From NCBI GenBank assembly GCA_902810075.1, contig LR778135.1, positions 62,001-126,000 on the forward strand: 64,000 nucleotides of DNA, read 5' to 3'. Position 1 is the stretch's first letter; every line of letters starts with the position of its first letter. The notes under the pieces were generated by a model. The model was given only the letters and a program-made list of their open reading frames with translations, searched no databases and was not told the DNA's origin. Origin of the DNA: Ruminococcaceae bacterium BL-6 (GTDB taxonomy: Bacteria; Bacillota; Clostridia; Oscillospirales; Acutalibacteraceae). This document shows, piece by piece, positions 34,680 through 43,756 of the stretch. The position numbers were made by a program, and so were the translations under genes.

Positions 34680-35560
34680 TCTTTCCTCACCTGCTTTTCC
34701 GATATTTTCCTGACAAGAAGGATGAATGCGTAGGAAATCAGCAGCAAAAGCAGCGCCATCGTCCACAGGGCGAGGTTGTATTCGCCGCCTTCCGCCGCGC
34801 CGCCCATGTCGGAGGCGATCGCGGAAGTCAGGTTGTTGGTGGGGGAGAAGATATTTTCCGGGAAAGCGAGCTTTTTCCCGATGACCATCGCCACCGCCAG
34901 CGCCTCCCCGAACGCGCGGGCCAGGCCCAGGATGACCCCCGTGAGCACACCGGGCTTGGCCGCGGGCAGAAGCACCCGCCAGATCACCTGCCAGCGCGTG
35001 GAGCCGAGCCCGTACGCGGCCTCTTTGTATTCTTCCGGAACGCTCCGCAGCGCATCCGCCGAAACGCTGGTGATCGATGGAAAGATCATCACCGCCAGAA
35101 CAAGGGCGCCCGCCAGCACGGAAAAGCCGTAGGGCAGATGGAACACCCTTTCGAGGAACGGCACCAGCACCGTCACCCCCACCCAGCCGTAAACGACCGA
35201 GGGGATTCCGATGAAAATTTCAACGGCCGGCTGAAAGATTTTTTCGCTCAGCCGGGGGGAAATCTCCGCCATAAAGATCGCCGCCGCAATGCTGAACGGG
35301 GCGGAAATCAAAAGGGCCAGCATGCAGATGGAGATGGAGCCGAAAATAAAGATGGCGGCGCCGACGTGCCCTCCGCCGGTAAAATCGTCGGCGGGGTTCC
35401 AGTCGGGGGAAAACAGAAACTCCGCCACGCTGTGGTGAAATACCGTGAAGGTCCCCACGCCCTTATAAATCAGGAAGGCGCCGATTGCCAGCGTGAGAAT
35501 GATGATCAGCATTCCGCACGCGGTGATGACAGAGCGCCAGAAGGTTTCTTTTTTTGCCAT
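34676..35560 (-). CDS. pstC: Phosphate ABC transporter permease PstC
   Basis: 294 residues; PstC-type features are the N-terminal membrane anchor, IAAAIFMAEISPRLSEKIFQP, GIPSVVYGWVGVTVLVPF and YGLGSTRWQVIWRVLLPAAKPG (EAA loop). It pairs with PstA. Preceded by AAAGGAAG. An intercistronic hairpin separates it from pstS. Confidence 0.94.
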   Translation of the reverse strand: MAKKETFWRSVITACGMLIIILTLAIGAFLIYKGVGTFTVFHHSVAEFLFSPDWNPADDFTGGGHVGAAIFIFGSISICMLALLISAPFSIAAAIFMAEISPRLSEKIFQPAVEIFIGIPSVVYGWVGVTVLVPFLERVFHLPYGFSVLAGALVLAVMIFPSITSVSADALRSVPEEYKEAAYGLGSTRWQVIWRVLLPAAKPGVLTGVILGLARAFGEALAVAMVIGKKLAFPENIFSPTNNLTSAIASDMGGAAEGGEYNLALWTMALLLLLISYAFILLVRKISEKQVRKE

Positions 35561-35584
35561 TCGACCAGCTTCCTTTGACAGGCA

Positions 35585-35612
35585 AAGGCCGGACGGAAAA
35601 ACCGCCGGCCTT
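35585..35612 (-). terminator. Hairpin between pstS and pstC
   Basis: AAGGCCGGCGG and CCG-CCGGCCTT pair around AAAAA. Such a stem after a binding-protein gene commonly attenuates or protects the message so that the binding protein exceeds the permeases. Confidence 0.6.
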
Positions 35613-35653
35613 CACCTATGTAGAATAAAATGAAAAGATGAAACGAGAGGCTG

Positions 35654-36577
35654 TTATTTCGTAGCCTTCATTTTGGAAGTGACGTTGTAGCCCAGCGTTT
35701 CTACGGAGTTGCCGTATTCTTCGGACTGCATGTAGTCGAGGAACGCCTTGACGGCCCCTTCGGGCTCGCCCTTCGTGTACATGTGCTCGTAGCCCCAGAC
35801 CTTGTAGGTCCCGTTGTAGGTGTTTTCCAGCGTCGGCTCGACATTGTCGATCGCAACCGTGGAAACGCTGGTGTTGTTGATCAGGTAGGAGAGAGCGACA
35901 TAGCCGATGGCGCCCTTGTGGGTGGAAACGCTCTGAAGGAGCGCGCCGGAATCATCCGTTTCCAGGGAAGCGTTGGAAGCCTCTTCCTGATTGTTCAGCG
36001 CGTACTGCTTGAACAGGGCGCGCGTGCCGGAAGTCGCCGGGCGGGTAACCAGAACGATGGGCTCATCCGGGCCGCCGACCTCTTTCCAGTTCTTGGTTTT
36101 TGCGGTGAAGATGCTGACCAGCTGTTCGGTGGTCAGGCTCTTGACTTTCTCGGCCACGTCCTTGTTCACAATCGGGGCCATGGCGATCACGCAGATCTTG
36201 TGATCGACCAGTTCGCCGGCCTTGTCGGCGGCAAGCTTGCTGGCCGCTTCCACGTCGGAGTTCCCGATATCGACCGAACCGTCGGAAACCTGTTTCAGGC
36301 CCGTGCCGGAACCGCCCGCGTTCAGCGTGATGGAAACGTCGGGATTGACCTTCTTGAATTTACTGATGGCGTCTTTCACCAGCGGATAAAGCGCGGAGGA
36401 ACCGGAAGCGGTGATGCTGCCCGTCACCTTTTCCGGAGCCGCAGAAGCTTCGGATGAACCGGTTTCTCCGGAAGGCGCCGGAGCCGCCGCAGAGGATGTC
36501 GCCGTCGTGCTCGAGCAGGCGCTCGCACTTACCAGAATGGTTGCCGCAGCCAACAAAAGCGATAAAAACTTTTTCAT
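35654..36577 (-). CDS. pstS: Phosphate-binding lipoprotein PstS
   Basis: 307 residues from ATG 36577 (AAGGAG upstream). The signal peptide ends in a lipobox at Cys21 (SASAC). The mature part matches PstS: ITASGSSALYPLVKDAISKF, TLNAGGSGTGLKQVSDGSVDIGNSD, TRPATSGTRALFKQY, which form the phosphate-binding loops. It captures phosphate outside the membrane for PstCA. Confidence 0.95.
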   Translation of the reverse strand: MKKFLSLLLAAATILVSASACSSTTATSSAAAPAPSGETGSSEASAAPEKVTGSITASGSSALYPLVKDAISKFKKVNPDVSITLNAGGSGTGLKQVSDGSVDIGNSDVEAASKLAADKAGELVDHKICVIAMAPIVNKDVAEKVKSLTTEQLVSIFTAKTKNWKEVGGPDEPIVLVTRPATSGTRALFKQYALNNQEEASNASLETDDSGALLQSVSTHKGAIGYVALSYLINNTSVSTVAIDNVEPTLENTYNGTYKVWGYEHMYTKGEPEGAVKAFLDYMQSEEYGNSVETLGYNVTSKMKATK

Positions 36578-37213
36578 ACCATTTCTCCTTACACATCTTA
36601 TCTTTAACATCACGCTCCTAAGGATAGACCGGTATTGTTAAAAAAAGATTATGTCTCCATTGTTTTTGTGTTAAACGGAAAGGAGGCCCGGCGGTCCGGA
36701 ATTCCCGCAGGCGGTGCCGTGCGCCGTACGCCGCACGGGATTCAGAGGACAAAAAAGAATTTTCCAGGCTGGCCTTGCGGGAAAATCCTGTCCGCCTCGG
36801 CGGCTTTTCGTTCGGGGGCGGGTGCTTTTGTCACTCGCGCGGGTAAAAACGGAAAAGCAGAGAATTTTATTTTGGGAAGCGCCGCCTGACAGGAGGCGGA
36901 GGATACGGCCTTTGCGGCGCTGTGTCTTTCTTTATTCGGGGGGCTTTTAATGGCAAACAGGGCCAGCGGCATGGTTTGCCGCTGGCCCTGTTTCAGTCAG
37001 TTGTTTCTGCTGTCGCAATGTCAGTTATATGGGGAACATGATAGCGGTGCCCCGCCGTCTCAGGATGCGGACCTGTTTGCGAAGAATATCATGATCTGGC
37101 GGTATGCCCTGCCCCAGGCTCTGACCGGTTGCGTCCACTTTTTTGTAATTTTCTTTATGGAAGGGAATCACCCTTGCGAATAGAACCGTCTGTGGGGAAG
37201 ATTGCCTTTGCCT
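36578..37213. other. Long non-coding stretch with a perfect 17-bp hairpin
   Basis: No credible gene is present. At 36955-36993 AAACAGGGCCAGCGGCA and its exact complement enclose TGGTT; it lacks a T run and is unusually long. 37020-37200 has fragments of open frame on both strands that I cannot identify and that look like decayed sequence. The pstS promoter must lie near 36600-36650, but no clear box was found. Confidence 0.5.
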
Positions 37214-37567
37214 TTACTTCTGCATGATATGGATGGCAAAGCCGCCAAACTCGCCGTCCAGATAGACGTTCTTCAGCTTGCCCTCCTCGGTATATGCGGC
37301 AGTATCCATGTTGAAGGAGAAGCCCTTCCCTTTCAGATCTTCCACGGCGGCGGTCAGATCCGGCGTACGCATAGCGATATGACCGTTTGTGCCCAGGAAG
37401 GGGGCCTTCATACACTCGAAGTAAGGGCCGCCGAATTCGGACTTCTGTCCGTGACGAGGCTCCAGGTTAAACATCATGCTCAGAAGCTGGGCAAGCTTTT
37501 CCGCCTCTTCAGCATTGGGGGTGTTGATGCCGATGTGCTCCAGTTCGAATTTGTTGTTCATAATCAT
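37214..37567 (-). CDS. VOC (glyoxalase-fold) protein
   Basis: 117 residues. FELEHIGINTPNAEEAEKLA, SEFGGPYFECMKAPFLGTNG HIAMRTPDL and the end GGFAIHIMQK fit a single vicinal-oxygen-chelate module. It resembles the VOC module seen at the C-terminus of some clostridial KDPG/KHG aldolases, here on its own. Metal ligands cannot all be assigned. It is the most downstream gene of the C4-acid cluster, after a 197-base gap, and may have an independent origin. Confidence 0.7.
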   Translation of the reverse strand: MIMNNKFELEHIGINTPNAEEAEKLAQLLSMMFNLEPRHGQKSEFGGPYFECMKAPFLGTNGHIAMRTPDLTAAVEDLKGKGFSFNMDTAAYTEEGKLKNVYLDGEFGGFAIHIMQK

Positions 37568-37764
37568 GCCTCTTTCTCCAATATGTCGGAAGATGATCCT
37601 TTTTATGTAAAGCTGGATATTATTTTCGATACACCGCGAAAGCGCCTGGTCACTACCGGTCTGGTTCCGATCCGCTCAGGCGGCAGGGTGGCCCATGGTC
37701 CCCATACGCAGGAAAGAAGAGAATGGATCGAAAGATTACCATTCGTTACAGTAATTCAGAAACC
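37568..37764. other. Gap between VOC and SLC13 genes
   Basis: No gene on the minus strand. On the plus strand an open stretch (37590-37760) encodes FDTPRKRLVTTGLVPIRSGG, which has the composition of real protein but no start or recognised domain; it may be a gene remnant. Confidence 0.35.
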
Positions 37765-39045
37765 TTACACGGGGAACATCAGCAGAGCTCCAGCGGTTAT
37801 AGCTAACAGACGAATGAAGTACTGCGGAATGGTGAACTTCCAGAACTCGGTCAGCTTGTACTTGCCCATGCCCATGATCATAGCAGGCATGCCGTCAATG
37901 GGCAGGAAGTGGCCGTTCCAACCGGAAAGCACGATTGCAGCAGCGGCGGCGGTGGGATTCAGACCCATGCTGGTGCAGGCGGAAATGGCCAGAGGAGCAA
38001 AGATATAGATGGTACCCAGAGTGGAACCGGTGAGGGTCGCCAAGAGACTGGTCAGCACACAGAACGTGAAAATCAGAACGAATGGATTGACGTTGGCACC
38101 CAGCGAATAGGCCACAGTCTTACCAACAAGAGCAGTCAGGCCGGTACTGCCCAGCGCATCGGCAACACCGATCACACCTGCGGTCATCAGAATGATGGGA
38201 GAACAGATACTGTCGCGGATTTCCTTGTAGTCCAGGACGCCAATAGCCAGAAGCAGAACGATAGCCAGGCCGGGAATTACATAGCCGGCATCGCCAATCT
38301 TGCTCTGGAGCACCATGCCAACAACGGCGGCCAGGAAGGCGACATAGGTGGTGTACTCTTTCCACTTGGGCATTGCCGTAACGTTCTCGCCCTGGGTCTT
38401 GACTTCCTCAGTTGCCGCCGCGATGGGATGGCTGGGCAGAATTTTGTACGCAACCAGGCACCATGCTAGGAAAGCAAGGGAAAGGATGAGATTCATAATA
38501 GAGAACCTTAATACGGAAACCCTGCCCACAGTGGCGCTGGCGCTTCCCAGAACAGCGATAATGACGCCGTACTGCAGTGCCACGTTCAGAGGGATCAGAG
38601 GATGGTTGGCAGCGAAACCGGCGGGCATCATGATTTTGGAACCGGGCAGCTTTTCATTGTAAGGAATGGTGGAAAGCAAACCGATGGCCAGAACATAGTA
38701 CGCAGTGGAGCCGGTGCCAAAAAGGCTGGTACCCAGCATGACCACCAGGATCAGCAGTACATAGGCCTTATAGCCGCCCTTGTCAGCCATGTTATACATG
38801 GCTTTCTTGAAGGTGGCAATGAAGCTGGTCTTTTGCAGCGCGGCCATGATCGCCATGAAGGAGGCAAGCATAACAACGGTGGCGTTGGAGAAGCCTGCAA
38901 AAGCGGCCTTAATATCGGCTAAGCCGAAAACCACCAGCAGCAGACATGCGAGCAAGGGGGGGACACCGAAAGGGAGTTTGTCTACCATGATCAGGATAAT
39001 CATGAGCGCGGTGATTGCAAGGGCAATAATCATTGGAACTGTCAT
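37765..39045 (-). CDS. SLC13/ArsB-NhaD-superfamily anion transporter
   Basis: 426 residues with about 11-12 membrane segments. The internal repeat signatures ALQKTSFIATFKKAMYNMAD ... TSLFGTGSTAYYVLAIGLLS and ATLTGSTLGTIYIFAPLAIS, GWNGHFLPIDGMPAMIMGMG fit ion-transporter-superfamily carriers of di- and tricarboxylates or sugar acids. Linked with PdxA2 and a DUF1537 kinase, a four-carbon sugar acid is the likely cargo (inference). It is separated from pdxA2 by about 315 bases that contain a GGAATCC/GGATTCC hairpin near 39200-39225 but no gene. Confidence 0.82.
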   Translation of the reverse strand: MTVPMIIALAITALMIILIMVDKLPFGVPPLLACLLLVVFGLADIKAAFAGFSNATVVMLASFMAIMAALQKTSFIATFKKAMYNMADKGGYKAYVLLILVVMLGTSLFGTGSTAYYVLAIGLLSTIPYNEKLPGSKIMMPAGFAANHPLIPLNVALQYGVIIAVLGSASATVGRVSVLRFSIMNLILSLAFLAWCLVAYKILPSHPIAAATEEVKTQGENVTAMPKWKEYTTYVAFLAAVVGMVLQSKIGDAGYVIPGLAIVLLLAIGVLDYKEIRDSICSPIILMTAGVIGVADALGSTGLTALVGKTVAYSLGANVNPFVLIFTFCVLTSLLATLTGSTLGTIYIFAPLAISACTSMGLNPTAAAAAIVLSGWNGHFLPIDGMPAMIMGMGKYKLTEFWKFTIPQYFIRLLAITAGALLMFPV

Positions 39046-39361
39046 TTTTTTAATCTCCTCTCCACTATGTAGGACGCTGTATCAATTCAGGTTTCCAATC
39101 TGGCGAGATACTCGATATCTGCCTTAAAAAAAGCACAGGATGCCCTTTGCAGCCTGTCTTGTGACCTCCGTTTGGTCAGCAGACACAGCATTTACCGGAA
39201 TCCGGCGAACGGATTCCCTCAGATTGGAGGAATCCTCCCATCCCACGGCGTTCCGCCCTTTTGCAGCAGACAGCCACCGTGAAATCCAAATAAAATTTTC
39301 TGTTCCTCAGCACTTCCGTTTTTCACGAAAGCAGCAACGGCGGAAGATAGGCCGTTAGATG

Positions 39362-40438
39362 TCAGATTTTCTTCTTGGCATTGGCCATGCGGATGGCATA
39401 GTCGATGGCGTTGACCAGGCTCAGTTCGTTGCTGGTGCCCTTGCCGGCCAGCGCAAAGCCGGTGCCGTGATCGACACTGGTGCGGATGATGGGCAGGCCA
39501 AGCGTGACGTTGACGCCCTCGACAGCCTTCCAGGCCTGCTTTTCGCGGTCATAGACAAAGCCCACGGTCTTGAGGGGAATATGCCCCTGGTCGTGGTACA
39601 TGCAGACGACGATATCATACCAGCCGCCCAATGCTTCGGAAAACACGCTGTCCGGCGGGCAGGGGCCGATGGCGTTGATGCCCTCGGCCCTGGCGGCCTC
39701 GATGGCGGGTTTGATCTCTTCAATCTCCTCGGTGCCGAACAGGCCGTTCTCACCGCAGTGGGGGTTCAGGCCGGCCACGGCTACCTTGGGCGCGGCAATG
39801 CCCATATCCCGGCAGGCCTGATGGGCGATCTCGATGACTTCCAGCACACGGGCCTTTTTCACGCGGTCGCAGGCCTCGCGCAGCGAGCAATGGGTCGATA
39901 TGTGCACCACGCGCAAGTCGTGGTGGGCCAGCATCATCGTGTATTTTTTGGTGTGGGTATAGGCGGCGTAGATTTCGGTGTGGCCGTCAAAGTGGGTGTA
40001 GCCGTCGGATTTTTCGCCGTGGTAGTACTCGAGCGCCTTGTTCATAGCCTCTTTGTTCAGGGCGTTGGTGCAGGTGGCGTCTACCTCGCCGGCCATGGCC
40101 AGCCCGATCACCTTTTTTACGCACTGAAAGGCTGCGTTGCCGCCTTCGACGCTGACCTGCCCGATGGGGAAGGCCGCAGCATCGGGGATGAGCTCGAGAT
40201 GCAGCACATCGATGGTGCCGGGGGTGAATTTGGCGTCGGCCACGGCCGCGCAGCGGTGGATGATGATGTCCTCGCGCCCGACAAAGCGGGTGGCCTGCTC
40301 GAGCATTTTGGCGTCGCCGACCACGATGGGGCGGCAGCGGTCGTACAGGTCGGGATGGCCCAGAGCCTTGACGGTGATCTCGGGGCCGTTGCCGGCGGGA
40401 TCGCCCATGGTGATGCCAACAATGGGTTTTTCGCTCAT
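39362..40438 (-). CDS. PdxA-family dehydrogenase (PdxA2, four-carbon acid phosphate)
   Basis: 358 residues. PIVGITMGDPAGNGPEITVKAL is the PdxA N-terminal signature; metal-binding His residues are seen in VHISTHCSLREACDRV, MYHDQGHIPLK and DHGTGFALAGKGTSN. PdxA2 proteins paired with DUF1537 kinases oxidise and decarboxylate 4-phospho-D-threonate or D-erythronate to dihydroxyacetone phosphate rather than making vitamin B6. The partner kinase is encoded in this cluster, supporting the catabolic role. Confidence 0.88.
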   Translation of the reverse strand: MSEKPIVGITMGDPAGNGPEITVKALGHPDLYDRCRPIVVGDAKMLEQATRFVGREDIIIHRCAAVADAKFTPGTIDVLHLELIPDAAAFPIGQVSVEGGNAAFQCVKKVIGLAMAGEVDATCTNALNKEAMNKALEYYHGEKSDGYTHFDGHTEIYAAYTHTKKYTMMLAHHDLRVVHISTHCSLREACDRVKKARVLEVIEIAHQACRDMGIAAPKVAVAGLNPHCGENGLFGTEEIEEIKPAIEAARAEGINAIGPCPPDSVFSEALGGWYDIVVCMYHDQGHIPLKTVGFVYDREKQAWKAVEGVNVTLGLPIIRTSVDHGTGFALAGKGTSNELSLVNAIDYAIRMANAKKKI

Positions 40439-40451
40439 AGTAAAGTCCCCC

Positions 40452-41360
40452 TTAGTGCATGCCCTTGGCGGCGTTTTCGGCCAGGACCTTCTTCAGCGCC
40501 TCGATGCCCTCCTCCGGCACCTGGTTGAACGGCGCGCGGCAGGGGCCGACATCGTAGCCCAGCAGGCGGGTGGCGGTCTTGACGATGGTGTTGGGGTTGC
40601 CGTATTTGAAGCAGGAGCGGAAGGACTGGATGCTGGCGTTGGCCGCCTTGGCCTCCTCAATCCTGCCGGCCGTGAACAGGTCGTAGATAGAGGCCATGGT
40701 GTGCGGGTAGACGTTGGCGCAGCCGGCAATTCCGCCGGCGCCGCCGGCCAGAAGCGTCCAGATGATCAGCTGGTCGTTGCCCGAAAGGGTGTGGAAGGCA
40801 CCGTTCCCCTTCGCTTTGCCGGCATCGATATAGCTGAGAATGTTGGTAAAGTTGCCGCTGGAATCCTTGGCGCCGACAATGTTGTCGATCTTGGCAAGCT
40901 TTGCTACGGTGGCGGGGGCCAGCGCGTTGCCGGTGCGGGCAGGGATGTTGTACAGCACGATGGGCATATCGACCGCTTCGGCCACGGCCTTGTAATGCAT
41001 GTACAGCTCGTTCTGGCTGGCGGCGGCAAAACTCGGCGTGATGATGGAAAGCACATCCGCGCCGGCGGCCTGGGCCATCCTGCTCTGCTCAATGGTCTCT
41101 TTGGTCGAGATGCAGCCGGTGCCGGCATAGACGGGCACGCGGCCGCTGCACTGTTCGATCACGGTTTCCAGCACGAGCTGCTTTTCCTGCGCGGTCAGGA
41201 TGTAGCCCTCGCCGTTGGTGCCGAATGGAAACAGCGCGTGGCAGCCGTTTTCGATCATGCGGTCGACCTGGCGGCGCAGCTCGGGCACGTTGATGGTCTC
41301 ATCGTCATGCATGGGGGTCAGAATCGGCGGGATAATGCCTTTGATCTCAACTTTTTTCAT
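40452..41360 (-). CDS. DapA/NanA-family aldolase
   Basis: 302 residues, (beta/alpha)8 class I aldolase. IIPPILTPMHDDETINVPEL and FGTNGEGYILTAQEK at the N-terminus, VLYNIPARTGN with the catalytic Tyr and IVGAKDSSGNF with the Schiff-base Lys. The family includes dihydrodipicolinate synthase, N-acetylneuraminate lyase and 2-keto-3-deoxy sugar acid aldolases. Context argues for a catabolic keto-acid aldolase rather than lysine synthesis. Confidence 0.88.
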   Translation of the reverse strand: MKKVEIKGIIPPILTPMHDDETINVPELRRQVDRMIENGCHALFPFGTNGEGYILTAQEKQLVLETVIEQCSGRVPVYAGTGCISTKETIEQSRMAQAAGADVLSIITPSFAAASQNELYMHYKAVAEAVDMPIVLYNIPARTGNALAPATVAKLAKIDNIVGAKDSSGNFTNILSYIDAGKAKGNGAFHTLSGNDQLIIWTLLAGGAGGIAGCANVYPHTMASIYDLFTAGRIEEAKAANASIQSFRSCFKYGNPNTIVKTATRLLGYDVGPCRAPFNQVPEEGIEALKKVLAENAAKGMH

Positions 41361-41378
41361 GATTCAATCTCCTTCTCC

Positions 41379-42542
41379 TTAAAAAATTTCCAGGTAGAGC
41401 TTACGGGCATCCCCGGGCGTGATGGGGCGAGGATTGTTTACCAGCAGGCGCTGCACCTGCATACCGGCCTCGACCAGGCCATCCAGGTCGGATTCGGGCA
41501 CGCCGAACTCCTTGAGGCTGGTGGGGATATCAAGATGCTTGACGATGTCTTCCAGCCTGGAGATGATCCAGGCGGATTTTTCCGCTGGGGTCCGGCAGGT
41601 CTTGGCGGCGTCGTGGCAGCAGCGGCCGTAGGCGACGGCAAAGCGCTTCTGGCAGGCAGGCTCGTTAAAGCGCATGACCGGCGCGAGCAGGATTGCGTTG
41701 GAGACGCCGTGCGCGATGTGGTACTTGCCGCCCAGGGGATAGCTCAGCGCGTGCACCGCCGTGGTACCGGAGGCCGTGATGGCAAGCCCGCCGTAGTATG
41801 CGGCGATCTGCATACGGTTCTTCTCGGCCATAGCTTCGGGGTCGTCGCAGGCCTTTTCGATGTTGTTCAGGATGAGGTCGAGTCCTTCCAGCGCATACAG
41901 GTCGCTGAAGGGATTGGCCTTGTTGCTGGTAAAGCACTCGATGCAGTGAGCCAGCGCGTCGAGGCCGGTGGAGGCGGCGATCTTGCGGGGCAGGTTCTTG
42001 ATCATGCGGGCGTCCAGGATGACGTAATCCGCGATCATGTTCTCGTTCACGATGCCGACCTTGATCTGCTTTTCGGGCACGGCCACAATGGCGTTGGGGG
42101 TGACCTCGGCGCCGGTGCCGGCGGTGGTGGGGATCAGGATGATGGGCACGCATTTTTTGGCGCGGCCGGGCTCGTCGAGCAGCTCCTTCACGCCGTATTC
42201 GTCGGTGACCAGCACGCTGGAAAGCTTGGCGGCGTCCATCACGCTGCCGCCGCCGCAGGCTACGATCATATCGGCGCCGCTGGCCTTGAACTGATCGACC
42301 AGCTTTTGCACGGCCATGTAGCTTGGCTCGGCCGGCAGATCGTCGAGCACGTAATAGTCGGCGCCGGCGGCCTTGACGGAGGCCTCGGGCAAGGCGAACA
42401 GGCCCGCGCCCTCGATGCCTTTGTCGGTGAACATTGCCACGCGTTTCACACCGTTGGCCTTCAGAATGGCGGTGATGTTGTCCATGGCGTTTTCGCCGCC
42501 ATAGACGGCGTGGGGCATTTTCAGATTGTAGGTGGTAAGCAT
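41379..42542 (-). CDS. Iron-containing alcohol dehydrogenase
   Basis: 387 residues, type III ADH. NAD-binding GGGSVMDAAKLSSVL and PTTAGTGAEVTPNAIV, and metal ligands in STGLDALAHCIECF, HALSYPLGGKYHIAHGVSN. It probably reduces an aldehyde or oxidises an alcohol produced by the neighbouring aldolase or PdxA2, for example lactaldehyde or a hydroxy-acid; the substrate is inferred only from context. Confidence 0.9.
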   Translation of the reverse strand: MLTTYNLKMPHAVYGGENAMDNITAILKANGVKRVAMFTDKGIEGAGLFALPEASVKAAGADYYVLDDLPAEPSYMAVQKLVDQFKASGADMIVACGGGSVMDAAKLSSVLVTDEYGVKELLDEPGRAKKCVPIILIPTTAGTGAEVTPNAIVAVPEKQIKVGIVNENMIADYVILDARMIKNLPRKIAASTGLDALAHCIECFTSNKANPFSDLYALEGLDLILNNIEKACDDPEAMAEKNRMQIAAYYGGLAITASGTTAVHALSYPLGGKYHIAHGVSNAILLAPVMRFNEPACQKRFAVAYGRCCHDAAKTCRTPAEKSAWIISRLEDIVKHLDIPTSLKEFGVPESDLDGLVEAGMQVQRLLVNNPRPITPGDARKLYLEIF

Positions 42543-42578
42543 AAAAAAATCCTCCTTGTCAGTTTGGTTAGGATGCGC

Positions 42579-43739
42579 TCAGCGGCTTTGGGCGGCGGTG
42601 GGATTATACAGCCCTACGCGCTCACGCTTTTGGCCCAGCACGTCCTGCTCGCTGAAACGCAGATATTTGACGCCCCGGCGGGTGCGGGCGGCGTAGGCCA
42701 GGTGCAGCATGCCGTCGCGGCTCTGCATCAGGTACGGATACTCATACTGCTTGTTGTTGGTGCGGTTCTCCCCGCCCATAAAGCCTTCGCCGCGCTCCAT
42801 CCAGCGGATGATGGGGAAGGTCAGGCCGCCGTCCTCCGAAAGGGCGACCGCCACGGGGCAGCGCAGGCCGGGCCAGGCAGCCTTGCCGGGATGGGGGTCC
42901 GGCGTGCAGGTGGGGTTGTAGGCAATGGCAATGCGCCCGCTCTGCAGCCGCAGTGCGCTGATGCTGGAGTTGTTGTTGGGCAGCGGGGTCGGCGCCGGCT
43001 CGCTCCAGGTCTCGCCCCAGTCAAAGGATTCGCTGCGGTGGATTCGGTAAGCCTCGCGGTTACGCATAAAGGCAACCAAATGGCCTTTTCCCAGCTCTAT
43101 CACGTTGGCATGAACATGACCATTGCTCTTGGGCATCATGACCATCCGCCAGGTTTTGCCTTCGTCGTCTGAGAGGCGGAAGGCAGTGGGATCGCCGGAC
43201 AGCCCATCCGCCGAATCGGTGCACAGCCAGTTGGCAAAGATCCAGCGCCCGTTGGACAGAATCTGGATCGGCTGGCGGCAGAAGGTGCCCTCCTCCGGGA
43301 AAATCGTTTCATAAGGACCCCAGGTCCTGCCGTTGTCGGTGCTCTTTTGGCGGCGAACCACAGAGGTGTACTGCATGTTGTCCTTGCCTTCCTGACGGCC
43401 CAGCTGGGCGGTATACAGGGCCCAGACGGCATGATCGGGGCCGTAGAACAGGGAGGGATTCTGTTCGCTGCGGGCGGGGTCGCCGGAGATATCGGCCGGC
43501 GGCAGCCAGGCCGGGCCATCCTTGGGCAGGATGGAGCAGATGATGTGGATGTCGGTGCTGCCCTCATAGGTGCCGGCGAACCAGCAGCACAGCAGGTCGC
43601 CGTCGGGCAGCTCCAGCATGGCCGGGGCATGGGCGGTGGGGTATCCGCCGGTGGGCAGCAGCGCCTCCAGGGTTCCCATGTCACTGTTGTAGTAGACGGT
43701 GCCGTCCCAGGTCAGGCCGGGTAGCTTTTCGTATTGCAT
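42579..43739 (-). CDS. Sialidase-like (Asp-box) protein without signal peptide
   Basis: About 386 residues from ATG 43739 after AGGAGG. Four Asp-box repeats (STDNGRTW, SDDEGKTW, SFDWGETW, SEDGGLTF) mark a six-bladed BNR propeller, and HAPAMLELPDGDLLCCWFAG and SEQNPSLFYGP resemble exo-alpha-sialidase/uronate-type family members. No secretion signal, so it acts in the cytoplasm. True sialidase activity is uncertain; in this cluster it may process an imported sugar acid or its glycoside. Confidence 0.82.
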   Translation of the reverse strand: MQYEKLPGLTWDGTVYYNSDMGTLEALLPTGGYPTAHAPAMLELPDGDLLCCWFAGTYEGSTDIHIICSILPKDGPAWLPPADISGDPARSEQNPSLFYGPDHAVWALYTAQLGRQEGKDNMQYTSVVRRQKSTDNGRTWGPYETIFPEEGTFCRQPIQILSNGRWIFANWLCTDSADGLSGDPTAFRLSDDEGKTWRMVMMPKSNGHVHANVIELGKGHLVAFMRNREAYRIHRSESFDWGETWSEPAPTPLPNNNSSISALRLQSGRIAIAYNPTCTPDPHPGKAAWPGLRCPVAVALSEDGGLTFPIIRWMERGEGFMGGENRTNNKQYEYPYLMQSRDGMLHLAYAARTRRGVKYLRFSEQDVLGQKRERVGLYNPTAAQSR

Positions 43740-43756
43740 GTTGTTGTCCTCCTGAT

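Noticed and set aside
39285..39315. Third copy of the intergenic element (GAGGAACAGAAA on the minus strand)
   Set aside because: Only 12 bases are shared, and neither the CTTAGCTG block nor the hairpin in the right place is present.
40137..43172. A 1011-codon open frame on the plus strand
   Set aside because: It is the antisense shadow of PdxA2, the aldolase, Fe-ADH and the Asp-box gene, all of which have clear family motifs. Its composition is atypical and no domain is recognisable.
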